The notes beneath the pieces are model-generated. The model saw only the letters and a program-made list of their open reading frames with translations. It was not told the origin of the DNA and made no database searches. Source: Rhynchopus euleeides (Eukaryota; Euglenozoa; Diplonemea; Diplonemida; Diplonemidae). Taken from it: a stretch of 64,000 bases of DNA. The translations under genes were made by a program, and so were the position numbers. Below, one piece after another: positions 19,978 to 30,956 of this stretch. The stretch spans positions 1,798,001 through 1,862,000 of the forward strand of contig OY723258.1 of the NCBI GenBank assembly GCA_963210315.1, in the 5' to 3' direction. Each line of letters starts with the position of its first letter. Within the stretch, counting starts at the first letter, position 1.

Positions 19978-21045
19978 ATGGCAGCCCAGCTGGGTGTGCA
20001 GATGCAGTGGGGCTACAGCCCCGTGCCTCCACAGCTCGCGCCTGTCGGGTGGAGCCCTGCCGTCTCGCTGGTGTCCCCGGGGCAGCAGTCGCACACGCCG
20101 CAGGGGGGCCCGCAGCAGATGCTGCTGTCGCCGCCGCAGCCGAGCTTCACAATCCTGCAGGGATCGAGGCAGCAGACGCCAACTGGCGCGCCGCTGTCGC
20201 CCCTGTCCCCTGTGTCTGTGTCGAGCAATGACGGGATTAGCATGCAGAATGCGATGGCACAGCAGCTTGCGATGCAGATGCAGATGATGCAGCTGCAGCA
20301 GCAGCAGCAGCAGCAACACCAGGCACATCAGCAGCAGCAGCAGCAGCAGCAGCAGGCGGTGCAGGTGGGGCACCTTAGCATCCCGCAGCTCCAGCTTCCG
20401 GAGAAGATGGCTGCGGTGCGGCAGGAGCAGGAGGACCACTTTGCGAAGATCTCTTTCAAGCAGCGTGGGTCCCCCCTCTCGCCTGCCACCGCCTCCACGG
20501 GGTTCGGGAAGTCCCCGCGGTTCAGCGAGGAGTCGGAGGACGGGCTGTCCGGCAAGTCGGGCCGCCCGCAGAAGCCCTGGATCACGCCGGCGCTGATCGA
20601 GATCATCGGGGCGAAGAAGAACAACTACAAGCAGTACGCCGCCAACCCGGGTGACACGGATGCCAAGAAGATGCACGTCGACGCGAGGAAGGCTGCGATG
20701 AAGGCAGTGCGGAAGGCAAAGCGGGAATACCTGCGGAAGCAGGGCCTGGCGCAGGAGAAGGAGCGTGGCAGCGGGCAGACGGGTAAGCCCGACGAGGACG
20801 CCCCGTGCCCAATCACGTCCCCCGAGGGACTGACATCGTCCACCACTTCCCTGGCCTCGCACTTTTCCTCCTTTGGCGTGGAGGGCGCGGGGTTGGACAT
20901 CACACCTGTTCCCTCGAGCAACCTCCTGGCGCTGCACCACGACAGCCCGACGTGCCCTCCTCTCGATGAGTACGACGATGAGGATGAAGACGACACGCCG
21001 CCGCTCGGCGAATTCGATCTGGACCTCCTTGACGACGAGGAGTGA
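19978..21045 (+). CDS. Gln-rich, acidic-tailed protein with a LINE-linker-like basic segment
   Basis: 355 aa from ATG 19978 (GAAGCCATGG context) after a long pyrimidine-rich leader. Residues ~85-130 are Met/Gln-rich with two polyglutamine runs. The last ~30 residues are mostly Asp/Glu (DEYDDEDEDD ... DLDLLDDEE). In between, residues ~197-260 read KPWITPALIEIIGAKK, then VRKAKREYLRKQ, closely resembling the conserved linker between endonuclease and RT in LINE ORF2 proteins (PWxTxxL ... I+xAKREY). The polyQ plus acidic composition suggests a transcriptional cofactor or adaptor; that role is inferred from composition only. The reading frame is intact and third positions are G/C-rich, unlike the flanks. 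Confidence 0.75.
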   Translation: MAAQLGVQMQWGYSPVPPQLAPVGWSPAVSLVSPGQQSHTPQGGPQQMLLSPPQPSFTILQGSRQQTPTGAPLSPLSPVSVSSNDGISMQNAMAQQLAMQMQMMQLQQQQQQQHQAHQQQQQQQQQAVQVGHLSIPQLQLPEKMAAVRQEQEDHFAKISFKQRGSPLSPATASTGFGKSPRFSEESEDGLSGKSGRPQKPWITPALIEIIGAKKNNYKQYAANPGDTDAKKMHVDARKAAMKAVRKAKREYLRKQGLAQEKERGSGQTGKPDEDAPCPITSPEGLTSSTTSLASHFSSFGVEGAGLDITPVPSSNLLALHHDSPTCPPLDEYDDEDEDDTPPLGEFDLDLLDDEE

Positions 21046-22922
21046 GCAGTGCACGGTATAACGGGTGAGGCGTAAAATACCAGCATCTGTTCCCATCCCG
21101 CAGACTGAAGAAGGGGGCTTTGTAGTTCAGAAGAGAAGGAACGGCGAGGTGCCAAAAATGGGGCAGATCACGCCCCGATTGGCATTGTCGGCGCCCAAAA
21201 AACCCCCCCCTTCCCGCCCCTTGCCCCTATTGTGCCAAAAAAAATCTGAATGCAGCAGAAGAGAGTGGAAAGTGGATCAGGTCCCTTGGGAATAGCCGAG
21301 CTTTGTGTGGGAGGCTGTGTTTGAGGGGCGTGTCCTGCTTGTTGCTGGTGGCTTATTAAAAAAAACAACAGCGGTTGGGGGAAAACAAGTATAGCTTGGC
21401 GTTGCACCAGGCTGCTGTCGTTTTTGTCGAAACGTTGAAGAAAAGCGGGTCTCATTTCATCGGATCTGATGACGCCTGAAAGTGTCTGCATGCAATATCT
21501 TGCAGTGGTGATGTTCCCTGTCCACTCTGCGCAGTTTCCTTCGCTTATGGAGTGGAATCCCGGGTGATTTAGGTGGTGGCCTGTGCAGAACACCGTGGAG
21601 GGGTGACCCGTGCGTTGTCTGTAGGCCATGCACTTAAAACTAGGAGATGCCAATACGTTCTCAATCTCGCATTGAGCCACAGGCTGCTTCAGGATTCAGT
21701 CGTGCTTAATTTTTACTTCGTGGTACATTATATTCCCCCTCTTCTGCAAGATCTTTTCAGAACCAACCCACGCACACACACGCATCCGATCACCCTCAAC
21801 AAACACTTCTGAATGTAGGAGTTGTCGAAAATGAGGGTTTTTTTTGGATTCGAAGTTCAATGGGGTTGAATCGAAGGGAAAGAAAATCCTACTCTGCGCT
21901 CACTATTTTGGTGGAAGAAGCGAGGTGCGCCTATTTTTTCTAAGCCACCCTTTTTTTTTTGGGCACCTGGTCCTTCCCGAAGAGCCACAGCAAAAAGTCC
22001 CCGCCTCCTGGCTCCGGACTGCATTGTCGCTGGCTTGTGGGTCCAGAATGCCGGGGGGAGGGGGTAATCTTGTACCTCCTGTGGCGAAGGCCACACAGGC
22101 CAAACCAGCCGTTCAAAAAAAAATGACAAATCATTTTGTCTACCCTAACAAAAGCAATAGCCGCAAAGGAGCATCTCTGCCGCCCCTGAAAATCCTGCAG
22201 TAACTACGCCAGAACTGCGGAGATTGGCCTGCTTCAGGGTCACCCGTACTCTGGTCTCCTTTTTTTTTGGATTTGGGAGCCGTCATGGCGCCCAACAGGA
22301 ACAGAAAAAAAAGTGAACGTGCGACAAATCGTGTAGATCTTGGTCCCGTTGCTATGTCAGCCCAGAACACAAAGAGGTTGCTGCTGCACAAGCCCCCTCA
22401 CTTCCCTTAGGGGTAATAGCTGTGCTGAGGGTTGCTCGCCCGACTCTATTGCCTCAGGAGAGCAAATAGCCAATCGCGCAAACCCCTGAACCAGGGCGTT
22501 CGCTCGGGGAGAAATAGGGGCCTATTTCGTTAAAAAATGATTCTGGGAAAACCCTTCTCCCACCTCTCTCCCCGGCATTTCTCCCAAGGGGGAGAAATTA
22601 AATAAAAAAAGTTTCTCGGAAGTTTTGGCCTCAGGTGGGAAGGGGTTTTGAAGGAGAAGGGCAGCACCCTCTCGTACAAATTGATACCACCACGCTTCGC
22701 ACGGAGCGGAAATAACCCAAAGAAGCGAGATCTGAACCTGCTGGGGACCGTCGGAGCTATTGCCAGCATCAGCACGGTCAAAGCCAGAGGAGGCCGAAGC
22801 CAAGAGCATAGTAGCCTGCCACAGGCACCAGGCCGATGTACCTCTTGAGCATGCTGTCTCAAGGTGCACGTTGTCTGTATGTGGTGTTCGACTATGAAGC
22901 GGGCTCGGGGACGAGGCTGACA
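21046..22922. other. Intergenic region
   Basis: No supported gene. Includes short A/T and C tracts and the GGGCGTTCGCTCGGGG repeat at 22495-22520. Confidence 0.45.
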
Positions 22923-22983
22923 AATGTTTACTACCGTGGCCTCCGGCGGCTGGGGGGCTCCGCCCCCCCAGACCCCCCAGACC
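22923..22983 (+). repeat. GC-palindrome repeat, single copy
   Basis: ACTACCGTGGCCTCCGGCGG followed by the GGGGGGCTCCGCCCCCC hairpin; same family as 11164-11392. Confidence 0.85.
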
Positions 22984-23038
22984 AGTACCCTGGTCTGGAC
23001 CTTGAGGCAATTTGTCTGAGGGGCCGATGTTGCATGAT

Positions 23039-23063
23039 TTCGCGCGCGCGAAGCGCGCGCGAA
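23039..23063. repeat. GC hairpin
   Basis: CGCGCGCGCGAAGCGCGCGC is a perfect short hairpin just after the GC-palindrome repeat. A comparable hairpin (GCGCGCGCCTTCGGCGCGCG) lies at 54541-54563 near another copy of that repeat, so the two may belong to one larger element. Confidence 0.7.
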
Positions 23064-23434
23064 AAAAAATTTGGGGCGGCAATTTTACCCCTTTCTCCCA
23101 CAGTCTCTGAGGAAGGTGGGAGATAGCGAACACCCTGCCCTGAACAGGCAATAAAATCAAAGCAAAGCAAACAGCCAGCACTGGTATCAGCAAAAAATCA
23201 ATGAGGCACAACGGGTCCGAGCTCGTGATTGTCAACACCAAAAAATCATCGTACAAAATGCCCTTCCCGTCCCTCCCCTCCCTCTCCCCATTCAAATTCG
23301 TTCAAACCGTTCCTTGTGCTGCTACGAATTGTTTTTGAAAAAAACAAGTGTGTGCCGCTGCCTGGCTGACTCTCACACGCTCAGGCGGTTGGCCCACGAT
23401 TCCAAAAAAAAATTCAAAACTATTTTTTCTGCGA

Positions 23435-23543
23435 GGGGGCCCTCGCTACCAAGTGTGACTGAGTGAGAAAAAGTGAGAAGTCAGCCATGTTTGGCTGACA
23501 ACTGACGACTCGTGACTCACAGTGACTCGTAGCGAGGGCCCCC
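23435..23543 (-). mobile_element. 109-bp MITE, copy 1
   Basis: 15-bp terminal inverted repeats GGGGGCCCTCGCTAC. Flanked on both sides by CGA, a perfect 3-bp target duplication. Non-coding. Confidence 0.9.
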
Positions 23544-25868
23544 CGAGATGAATTACCTTTTACTTTTTGATATGGTTTCACCCTCCTTGTTTTTCTCCCC
23601 TCGTTCCAATCCAACTTCTTTGCCCCGCCCCCTCTCCCTCTACTTCTATTTCACTACCCCCCCCCCTCTCCCCTCTTTTTTCTGACCTTCAGGTTTTACA
23701 AACCTGCATGACAACCCAAACAAGAAACCGAGACAACACCTATCTTAGTAAACCCCCCCCCACCCCATCACCCCCCCCCCCCCACTCTCCCCCACCCCCC
23801 TGCGCCTTTCTCTCGTTCTTTTATTTTCGCGAAAGCTGATCACATGTCTTCACATCTGCCTCGTTTGGTTTCTGTCCGGTTTTTTGCCTCTTGTATTTTT
23901 ATATTTAGTTTTTTTTGCCCCCTCCCCCCCACACCCGCTCGACCTGAGCGTTTGAAGAATACCAACTGTCGTTGCTCCCACACTTCTCTGTTTTGTGACT
24001 CACTCGGGTTGCATTAATTTCCTGATCTCTCTCAGTGTAGAGACCATGAGTGGATCCCGTAGTATTTTGTAGAGGGCTTTCGCTCTGCAAACCCGCAAAC
24101 CCGGTTCCCACACAAGGTTCCCACGGAGGGAAGAGCGTCGCAACAACTATGCCAAGTCCAACCTGACCTCGGAGCAATAAACGTTAGTGGGCAACACGTC
24201 CAAACCATCATTTTTTTCAGAACCCCAAAAGCCTGCCAAGTTAGTACCCCTCTCCACCGATAAAATTGTGTGACTGCATATATTTCCCCTTCCCTCAGAG
24301 GACCGAATACATGCTCCATGGCCATGGCCTGGCGTGTATTCTGGAGGCTGGGGCTGTTGGTCACCGAACCAAACGGCATCGCTCCCCTAAAGCTGCCGAG
24401 GAGTTTCTTTGTCTGTTCTTCTCACCACCCTGTGCCCCCCCCTCTCCCCGCCCCCATCTTCTCTTTATTGGAACATAATGCCATGTTCTGCGCTTTCGGC
24501 AAGGACACTCCAGCTGTTATTAGCTCCCAACCGCCCCCAACCCGTCTCTCTTATAAGAGATGCACCCGGGGATTGCATTCGGCCTACACCGTTTCTTATC
24601 ATCGAGGCCACTGCAAGCCCCATGCCCAAACCCTCCCGCCCACCTCAGTAGCCGTTGAGCCAGCACAACAACAATCATCACGCCATGTTGGGCCCACGGC
24701 TCGTCTTTATTAGATCCTTCCAAGCCATTTGAGCCAGTCAAAGCTCATCAGACAGGTCTTATTCTGCATTGGTCGCTTCCACACCCTCGCCTGTGTAACT
24801 AGTGCAGTGTGGGGGTGTGAGCGAACAGCACGGGGTGGGGGGGGTGGGGGGGGCGTGCGTCCTGGCAAGGCGCCCCACCCCCCCTCCTTCCTCCACACCT
24901 CGGGTGTGTTGCGTGTTTTTTAAACTTCGTACCCCCACGTCGTGCACTACGTCGTTGTAGCGTTGGCCCCCATCCCTCCTCCACACCTCGGGTGTGTTGT
25001 GTTTTTGTGAGTTAAAAAAAATGCAAAACGGATCCTGCTATCTCGTTGCCCTGCCCTTCCCCTTCGCCCAACCCCATTGTTTCTCCAGCCCAGGCATACA
25101 CACACGTGTCCCCCTTTGCCCTGTTGAACACCTGCCCCCTGCACCCGCCCCTGTGGTCGAAACGTGCAATCAGATACCCCAGACACCCCCGCCCCCAACC
25201 TAAACAAGCGGGCCGCGGCCTTTATAGGGTCCGCTCACTCAAAGTGTGGTCGACACACAGCCCGTATAAAATCCTGGGAAATGCTGGCTGGCAAGACGCA
25301 TGCCTACCTATTGGTAGGGCGGCAAATCCCCCCAAAAAAATAGCTATTTTTTTTGTTCCTGATCCCATCCGCCTTCTCGCTGCAGAGACTCGCGTTAAAA
25401 AAAAGAAGCGAGGTCTGTTAGCAACACACAGGTGCGCTCAAATTGCACTGATTCTGCTCCACTGCAATAGTTTGCCGTCGAAGGCGAACATGATCAAAAA
25501 TAGAAAGGGTTGTGCCCACTAGAGACGGGTCCTGATGTTGTGCTGAGGCTGGACAGATGGTTTCCGGGTCCGCATGCACAGGCGCGTCATCCGATGAATG
25601 GTGCTCATTTTTGTGACCCGACTGCGAAAAATATAGGGCCGATGAAAAGGCCAATCACGAATTGAGCGGCGAAACAAAGCCCTATTCCCGGCTGGCTTTT
25701 TTGTCTGGAGGATCAATGCGCTGCGCCCTGTATTTTTTTTTGCGAAAACCTATCCCAGGTCACGGTAAAAAAGACTGTTTGCCATCGCACGTATGGACAC
25801 ATACACGCAACAGGTGCGCACAAAACAACGCAATTCTCCCAAAAAAAAGACACCATTTTTCTTCCTTT
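23544..25868. other. Intergenic region
   Basis: No supported gene. Long C tracts (about 23750-23800) and G tracts (about 24831-24853). Reading frames here are short and lack codon bias. Confidence 0.45.
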
Positions 25869-25977
25869 GGGGGCCCTCGCTACCAGTCACTGCTCGTCAC
25901 AGCTCGTCAGTCAGTGAGGGGAAGTGGGCTGGAGCTCACTTTTTCTCACTCAGTCACACTTGGTAGCGAAGGCCCCC
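25869..25977 (+). mobile_element. 109-bp MITE, copy 2 (diverged interior)
   Basis: Same 15-bp ends, with one change in the right end (GCGAAGG); the interior is diverged near 25886-25930. Left flank TTT; right flank TTA. Confidence 0.85.
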
Positions 25978-26033
25978 TTAGGAGCAAAAATTTTGGGCAC
26001 CCAGATTTCAAAAATTTTCAAACTATTTTCCTG
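25978..26033. repeat. 56-bp segment between two MITEs, related to the flank of the 38415 copy
   Basis: Contains GGGCACCCAGATTTCAAAAA; in reverse complement this matches 38366-38414, which directly abuts MITE copy 4. So MITE copy 2 and this segment look like part of an older shared locus or a longer element. Confidence 0.7.
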
Positions 26034-26142
26034 GGGGGCCCTCGCTACGAGTCACTGTGAGTCACGAGTCGTCAGTTTTCAGCCAAACATGGCTGACTTC
26101 TCACTTTTTCTCACTCAGTCACACTTGGTAGCGAGGGCCCCC
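26034..26142 (+). mobile_element. 109-bp MITE, copy 3
   Basis: Same ends and near-consensus interior. Left flank CTG, right flank TTT. The outer flanks of the copy 2 + copy 3 doublet are TTT and TTT, as if 25869-26142 had inserted as one unit. Confidence 0.9.
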
Positions 26143-28006
26143 TTTGCGTGCATACTTTATTGTCGTTCTTTTGTGTTCACAACGCAGGAAACTGCCAAAT
26201 ACAGTTGAGTAGTTGGGAGGCATCTCCGTCATCGGCGAAGACCCCTCGGCTGACCCAGGCTACGACAGTGTGAACCCCGCGCCGAGTCGAACCCACTCAA
26301 AGAGCGGCCAGCACACACCTTTGCACTGCTCCTCGCATGGGGTGCGCTGCGCAAACTCTGGTTCCAAACTCACACACACACCTTTGCGAGACCTCTCCCG
26401 CTCTTCTTGAGATGATTTTCCTTTGTAATGCGCCTCCTTCGATTCCCTATGTGCATCTCCCAGGCTGTCTTTCCAGCCGTATTTCTGACCTCAAACATGC
26501 CGTGCGGTTTATTCAGCATTCGCAAGACCTCTACGACCCCCCTTCCGGTTGATTCACGCCTTCTCTCGAGGCGCTCTTCTTGTTATGATTGGCGGTGGTT
26601 GGCCCGCACCACTTTGTAGATATCTGACGATCTGCAGGTCAAAACAAAGCGGCACACCGGGGGAGGGGGGGAGAGTATAATCCCATCCCCACGGCAGCAT
26701 GTCGTGGGCGGGGGAGGGGCGGGGGCATGGGGGTGGGGGGGGGGGGAGGCGACGAGACTCCCATGGCCCTCGCCCTGGCCCTCTCTTCCCCCCCTATCCC
26801 TGCCTCGTGGTGTTTCTGTGGCCACCTTGCTCAACGTGCCCTCGGGCACGCTCATGCGACACATGCGATCCACCCATGCGACGCATGTTTTGTGGTGCTG
26901 CGCATGCTCCGCATGTGTGTAGGTATGGTTTAACCCCAGAGCCTCTGGACCCCTGAACACCCCAGGAGGACTCACAGCCAACCAGTCAGTTGCCGCGCAC
27001 GCGCACACCTCTGTGTGTTGTCTTTTTTCATTTCTTTGCGACAGGCTATTTCACTGCATCTCCTCCCCTCGTGATTGTGTGTATGCATCCCTCTCAAAGA
27101 GTCGCGATCCCATGGCGGATCCGCGTCAGAACTGTCAGTGGGGGGGGGGGGGATTCCATAACAACGCCTTATCTCCTCGGCAGGAGCACAGCGGGTGCTT
27201 GAAAAATACCCCTTACACACAAGACCCCCTACGTAGGGGGGGGTTAGGCCATGTTGTCCAGCCAGCTTCGTGATTGTCGGAGAAAATGAAATGTTCAAAT
27301 CGTTAAGAAAAGCAACTCCCATGGTTGGGCCCCTTCCCCCGACGGAACTCTTCCCCCCCCCCCCCCCCTGATGTTGAAGGGGTTTATGGGTGTTTTGAGC
27401 TCCAACGCGTGTCGGTTTTCTTTCAGGCGGGCGAAAAACCAACGGGATAAAAAGCTTGTATCGCTGCGCTACACCCAGCAAAAGGTTTTCTAAAAGTGAA
27501 AATCGATTAAAAACACATGTCCCGCCCCGCAGTTTTTCTCTCCTTCTTCTTCTTTTTGCGATATTCTCAACCGTGGGTGCCATGCAGTTGTGCAATCAAC
27601 AAGAAACCAACCAATTCTGACCATGTCTCTGGGTGACTTCTCCTTGCCTGTCCGTTATATTCTATCGGCCGCACACAAGAGACCCGGTGATCCCCATATT
27701 TTCCTTGCCCGTTGGCAGGCAAGAATATCACGGAACACTCGTGCCCAACCAGGGACTGCATGCCCGCCCTCAATGGTGGTGAGATAAATAAGTTTCCATT
27801 CGAGCATCCTGTGTGTGTGTTGTGTGGTCGTAAAGAGGGGACGAAGAATTCTCCTGTTTGCTGGTTTCTTCTGCCATGTATTCTTTACCCCCTCACCCCC
27901 CGGGTGGGGGGTGTGTGTCGCGATGGCAATGGTGGTGGACTATCCGGCGTTATGCCTTGCACCTTCGACGATAGATGGGCCTGATTTCGTCATATTTATA
28001 CGACGA
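26143..28006. other. Intergenic region
   Basis: No supported gene. G tract at 26737-26748, C tract at 27353-27369, and a cluster of CATGCG-type palindromes at about 26850-26920. Confidence 0.45.
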
Positions 28007-28062
28007 ACGATCGACGAATACCCGCTGGTTCTTCTCTCCCCTTTCTGATTTGCAGACGCAAA
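28007..28062 (+). repeat. Intron-end-like dispersed repeat, copy 3
   Basis: CGATCGACGAATACCCGCTG, GTTCTTCTCTCCCCTTTCTG, then ATTTGCAG, matching copies at 18967 and 19496. Confidence 0.7.
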
Positions 28063-29382
28063 AGTTTTTTTGCCACTTCAGCGAGCCTTTTCCGATAGTC
28101 TTGCTTACCCGCAACCTCCTGGTGTTCCCCCACACTGCCCCACCGCCCCTCCCCCTCAAACCGGAGGGGATGTCACCAAAAACCCGCAATTTTCTGCACC
28201 GCGTCGTGAAGGTCCCACACCCCACCCCCATCCCCCAGCCAACCCGGGCAATCCTGGGCATCAAATGCACGCCCCTCGGACCCCGACCCCTCCGCTGCTG
28301 CGCTCAGCCACCAAGTGCAGGCGCCGGGCCCCACTCTCCTAAACCACCCCCCCCTTCACTCCCAGCACATGGTGGCCTAGTCAGGGTTTTGCCACCAGGG
28401 GCCTAAATTGGCCAGCGGGTTGCAGCCCATTTTTGCCCTGTACCCCTGGTCATGACCAGGTACAGTGACCAGGCCCTTTCTTGGCCAGGGGCAGGCCTGG
28501 TGAAAGCCCCGACTCGGCCACCGTGCAGCAAAAGGCAGCCTGCCAGTGCTTCTGCGAGCCCACTTATCACGTCACATCGCTTCGTCTCCTGTCTCCTCAA
28601 ACGTTACCTCTGTTTCTCCTCAGGTCAGCTTTGGGCCGTTTTTCCCCCATCAAGATATTTTTTTGCCCTGGGTTGCCGGTTGGCAGTAGCATGCCTTGCC
28701 AGGAGCGCGCTCTCAAAATCAATTAAATCGATGTTTTTTCTCTCTCTCTCTTCCCGGTTCTTCCGGATTTGGCACACAAACAACAAGCCGCATCTTATTT
28801 ATTTTCCCATCCTTTCCTGCGGATGCTTGATAAAGAAACCCCCCCGCCCCTCCCTCCCCCCAGCAATGTGCCTGGGGGTGTAGGATTGGGTGGGGAGAGT
28901 GATTTGCTTCCTCTGGGCTTTGCAGGTATGACTCCGACAAGGCTTCTCTCTCGTGCAGTGCTCAGACCCGCCACTCCGTTCTTACCCTTTTGCAACCGTT
29001 AACGCCATCGCAGGCAGGTTTGTGGTATCCAAGGCGGTTTTTCTGTCGTTGCAACTCGACAAAAGGTACTTCGCTCGCATGCACAGACTCACACGAAGGG
29101 CTTTTGCCCCCTGCGTTTCTCCTCTTGCCGTCCCTATATTATGGTTATTCCCTGTGCGGCCCGAAGTTCGGGCATGTCGAATGTATGTGATTATTGGGAT
29201 CAGCTGTACAAAATACTTACTCCAGCCCCTCTTCTCTTTCAAAGAAATTCGTTCAAAATACTCTCTTCGGCGGCAAAATCAGGTGCACAATAATATCAAC
29301 ATGCCGAAATGTCTTCTGGCGAACTTTGTCCGCTAAAATCCATAAAAAGCCGGCCCGCCCTTGCCATGCGACGGCTTTTTTT
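28063..29382. other. Intergenic region left of the retrotransposon
   Basis: No supported gene. A stretch near 28764-28800 (GGATTTGGCACACAAACAAC) resembles 19378-19410. Confidence 0.45.
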
Positions 29383-29525
29383 TTTGCATACACGTTAAGT
29401 GTTCTAAGAAACCAGACATAACCAGAAGACCAACATCATGTTCGTGCTAGCACTTTTCCCTTTTGTCATCACACCCGTGCGCCAAAACAGGTTAGGCCTT
29501 ATATTTGGCTGCGTTCAACGAAAAA
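29383..29525 (+). repeat. A1 terminal repeat of the YR retrotransposon
   Basis: Begins TTTGCATACACGTTAAGTG and ends with the 19-nt core. Identical in length to A2 at 33899-34041 and to the first part of the solo repeat at 44062. Confidence 0.92.
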
Positions 29526-29595
29526 TATTTTCGTGGTTCAACACTCCCACCTACTCCCTTCTCTTTACTCCACCCTTCAACCCCCGACATATCCG

Positions 29596-30939
29596 ATGCC
29601 TGGCGTGCAGAACTCGGAGCTGGTGCTGTCCGGAGTGGGGCGCGGCGCGGGCAACCCGGAGGCCTTGTCCGCCCCCCTCCCGGCGGGCGACTTCGGGATG
29701 GCGATGGGGCAGGCGCTGGCGGCAGTGACCACCGCCAACGCCCGCGAGGTGGCCACTCGCGAGGTCGCGGGGGCCGACATCCGGGCCACGCAGGTGGAGG
29801 CGCACGCGAGGGTGCACGCGGCGGGGGTGGAGGCGGGGGCGGCTACGAGGGCCGCCAACGCGGAGGCGGCGGCGGGGATGCACATCGCATCCGCGAATGC
29901 AGCGGCGCATGCGGCGAAGGTGGAATCCGCTGCGGCACAGCGGGTGACGGGGGCGGAGTCGGACGCGAAGGTGGCGTCGGTGGAGGCGGCGGCCTCAAAC
30001 GCCGTCACGGAGGCGCAGGCGCGGGCCATGGTCGCCGAGGAGTCCGCCAGGCACGCGGAGGTGAGAGCCCGCCTCGAGGCGGAGCTGGCCCTCGAGAGGG
30101 AGAAGACGCGGAACGCCGCGTTGGTGATGGAGGAGCGGGCTAAGGCCCAGCGGGAGACGGCCCTCGCGGAGCACGCGAGGGTAAGGGCTGAGGCAGGTGC
30201 GAGCCGGGCTGCAGCCCCCCAGGACGAGGTGGCTTCCCTCCGGGAGGAGGTGCGGCGGATGCGGGAGGTGGCGGACCTCCAGGCGGAGCTGGCCCGCCTG
30301 CGGGGAAACGGGACGGGCTCCGGAGCCGGCGCCGGAGCACCGAGGGCCGGAAAGCCGGAGCAGCGGGACGGGGCCGGCAGCGTAGCCGGCAGCAGCGACA
30401 GCCGCAGGGGCGCCGGGGCTCTCAACCCCCTGGACGTGGACGAGTGGTGGCACGCGGACGAGGCCACGCTGGGGCTGGTGCACCTGCACCAGCTGCGCCG
30501 CTACGACGCCCTGCTGGGGGCCCGGGCGGGGGGTGCCCTGCGCCCGCAGGCCCACGAGGCGCAGGCCCGGATGAGGGATATCAACCTCATCATGACGAGC
30601 CTGCCGTCGCTGCAGGAGCCGGAGGACTACGACGACCTCCTGGTCCGGCTGATGCAGAACCAGTTCTGCAGGCTGGAAGCCCTCAACGAGGGCGTGTTGG
30701 GGGGCGGATGGGAGGCGGCCTCCGCGATGGAGGAGGAATTCTTCGGGAAGCCGGAGATTCCTCCGTACCTCCGGGCGGCAAAGGAGAAGGCACGGGCCCG
30801 CCAGCCACGCTCCCCCCAGGTCCACCACCCACAGCATCAGCATCAACATCAACAACAACAGCAACGCAGCTCGCAGCCACAGCCGCAGCAGGGCCACCCC
30901 ACCAGCCAGCGGAGCAGGAGGGGGGGCCACAGGCAGTGA
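29596..30939 (+). CDS. Gag-like ORF1 of the YR retrotransposon
   Basis: 447 aa from ATG 29596 (MPGVQNSEL); an in-frame GTG at 29533 lies upstream. Residues ~30-220 are an Ala/Glu/Arg-rich coiled coil. Then comes a globular region around DEWWHADEATLGLVHLHQL. The C-terminus is basic, Gln/His-rich (HQHQHQQQQQ) and ends RRGGHRQ, suggesting nucleic-acid binding. No CCHC knuckle is present. Position and properties match ORF1 of other tyrosine-recombinase retroelements. The YR frame is -1 relative to it. A G_GGG_GGC heptamer at 30921-30927, 9 nt before the stop, would allow -1 frameshifting, although the next ORF also has its own ATG 18 nt downstream. Confidence 0.75.
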   Translation: MPGVQNSELVLSGVGRGAGNPEALSAPLPAGDFGMAMGQALAAVTTANAREVATREVAGADIRATQVEAHARVHAAGVEAGAATRAANAEAAAGMHIASANAAAHAAKVESAAAQRVTGAESDAKVASVEAAASNAVTEAQARAMVAEESARHAEVRARLEAELALEREKTRNAALVMEERAKAQRETALAEHARVRAEAGASRAAAPQDEVASLREEVRRMREVADLQAELARLRGNGTGSGAGAGAPRAGKPEQRDGAGSVAGSSDSRRGAGALNPLDVDEWWHADEATLGLVHLHQLRRYDALLGARAGGALRPQAHEAQARMRDINLIMTSLPSLQEPEDYDDLLVRLMQNQFCRLEALNEGVLGGGWEAASAMEEEFFGKPEIPPYLRAAKEKARARQPRSPQVHHPQHQHQHQQQQQRSSQPQPQQGHPTSQRSRRGGHRQ

Positions 30940-30956
30940 GCTCGCCCCTCACGGCG

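Noticed and set aside
23435..26208. ORFs reading SHCESRVVSFQPNMADFSLF
   Set aside because: They are translations of the 109-bp MITE and its mirror images, not genes.
29533..29595. Upstream GTG start for gag
   Set aside because: Non-ATG start in pyrimidine-rich leader; ATG 29596 is preferred although it is not proven.
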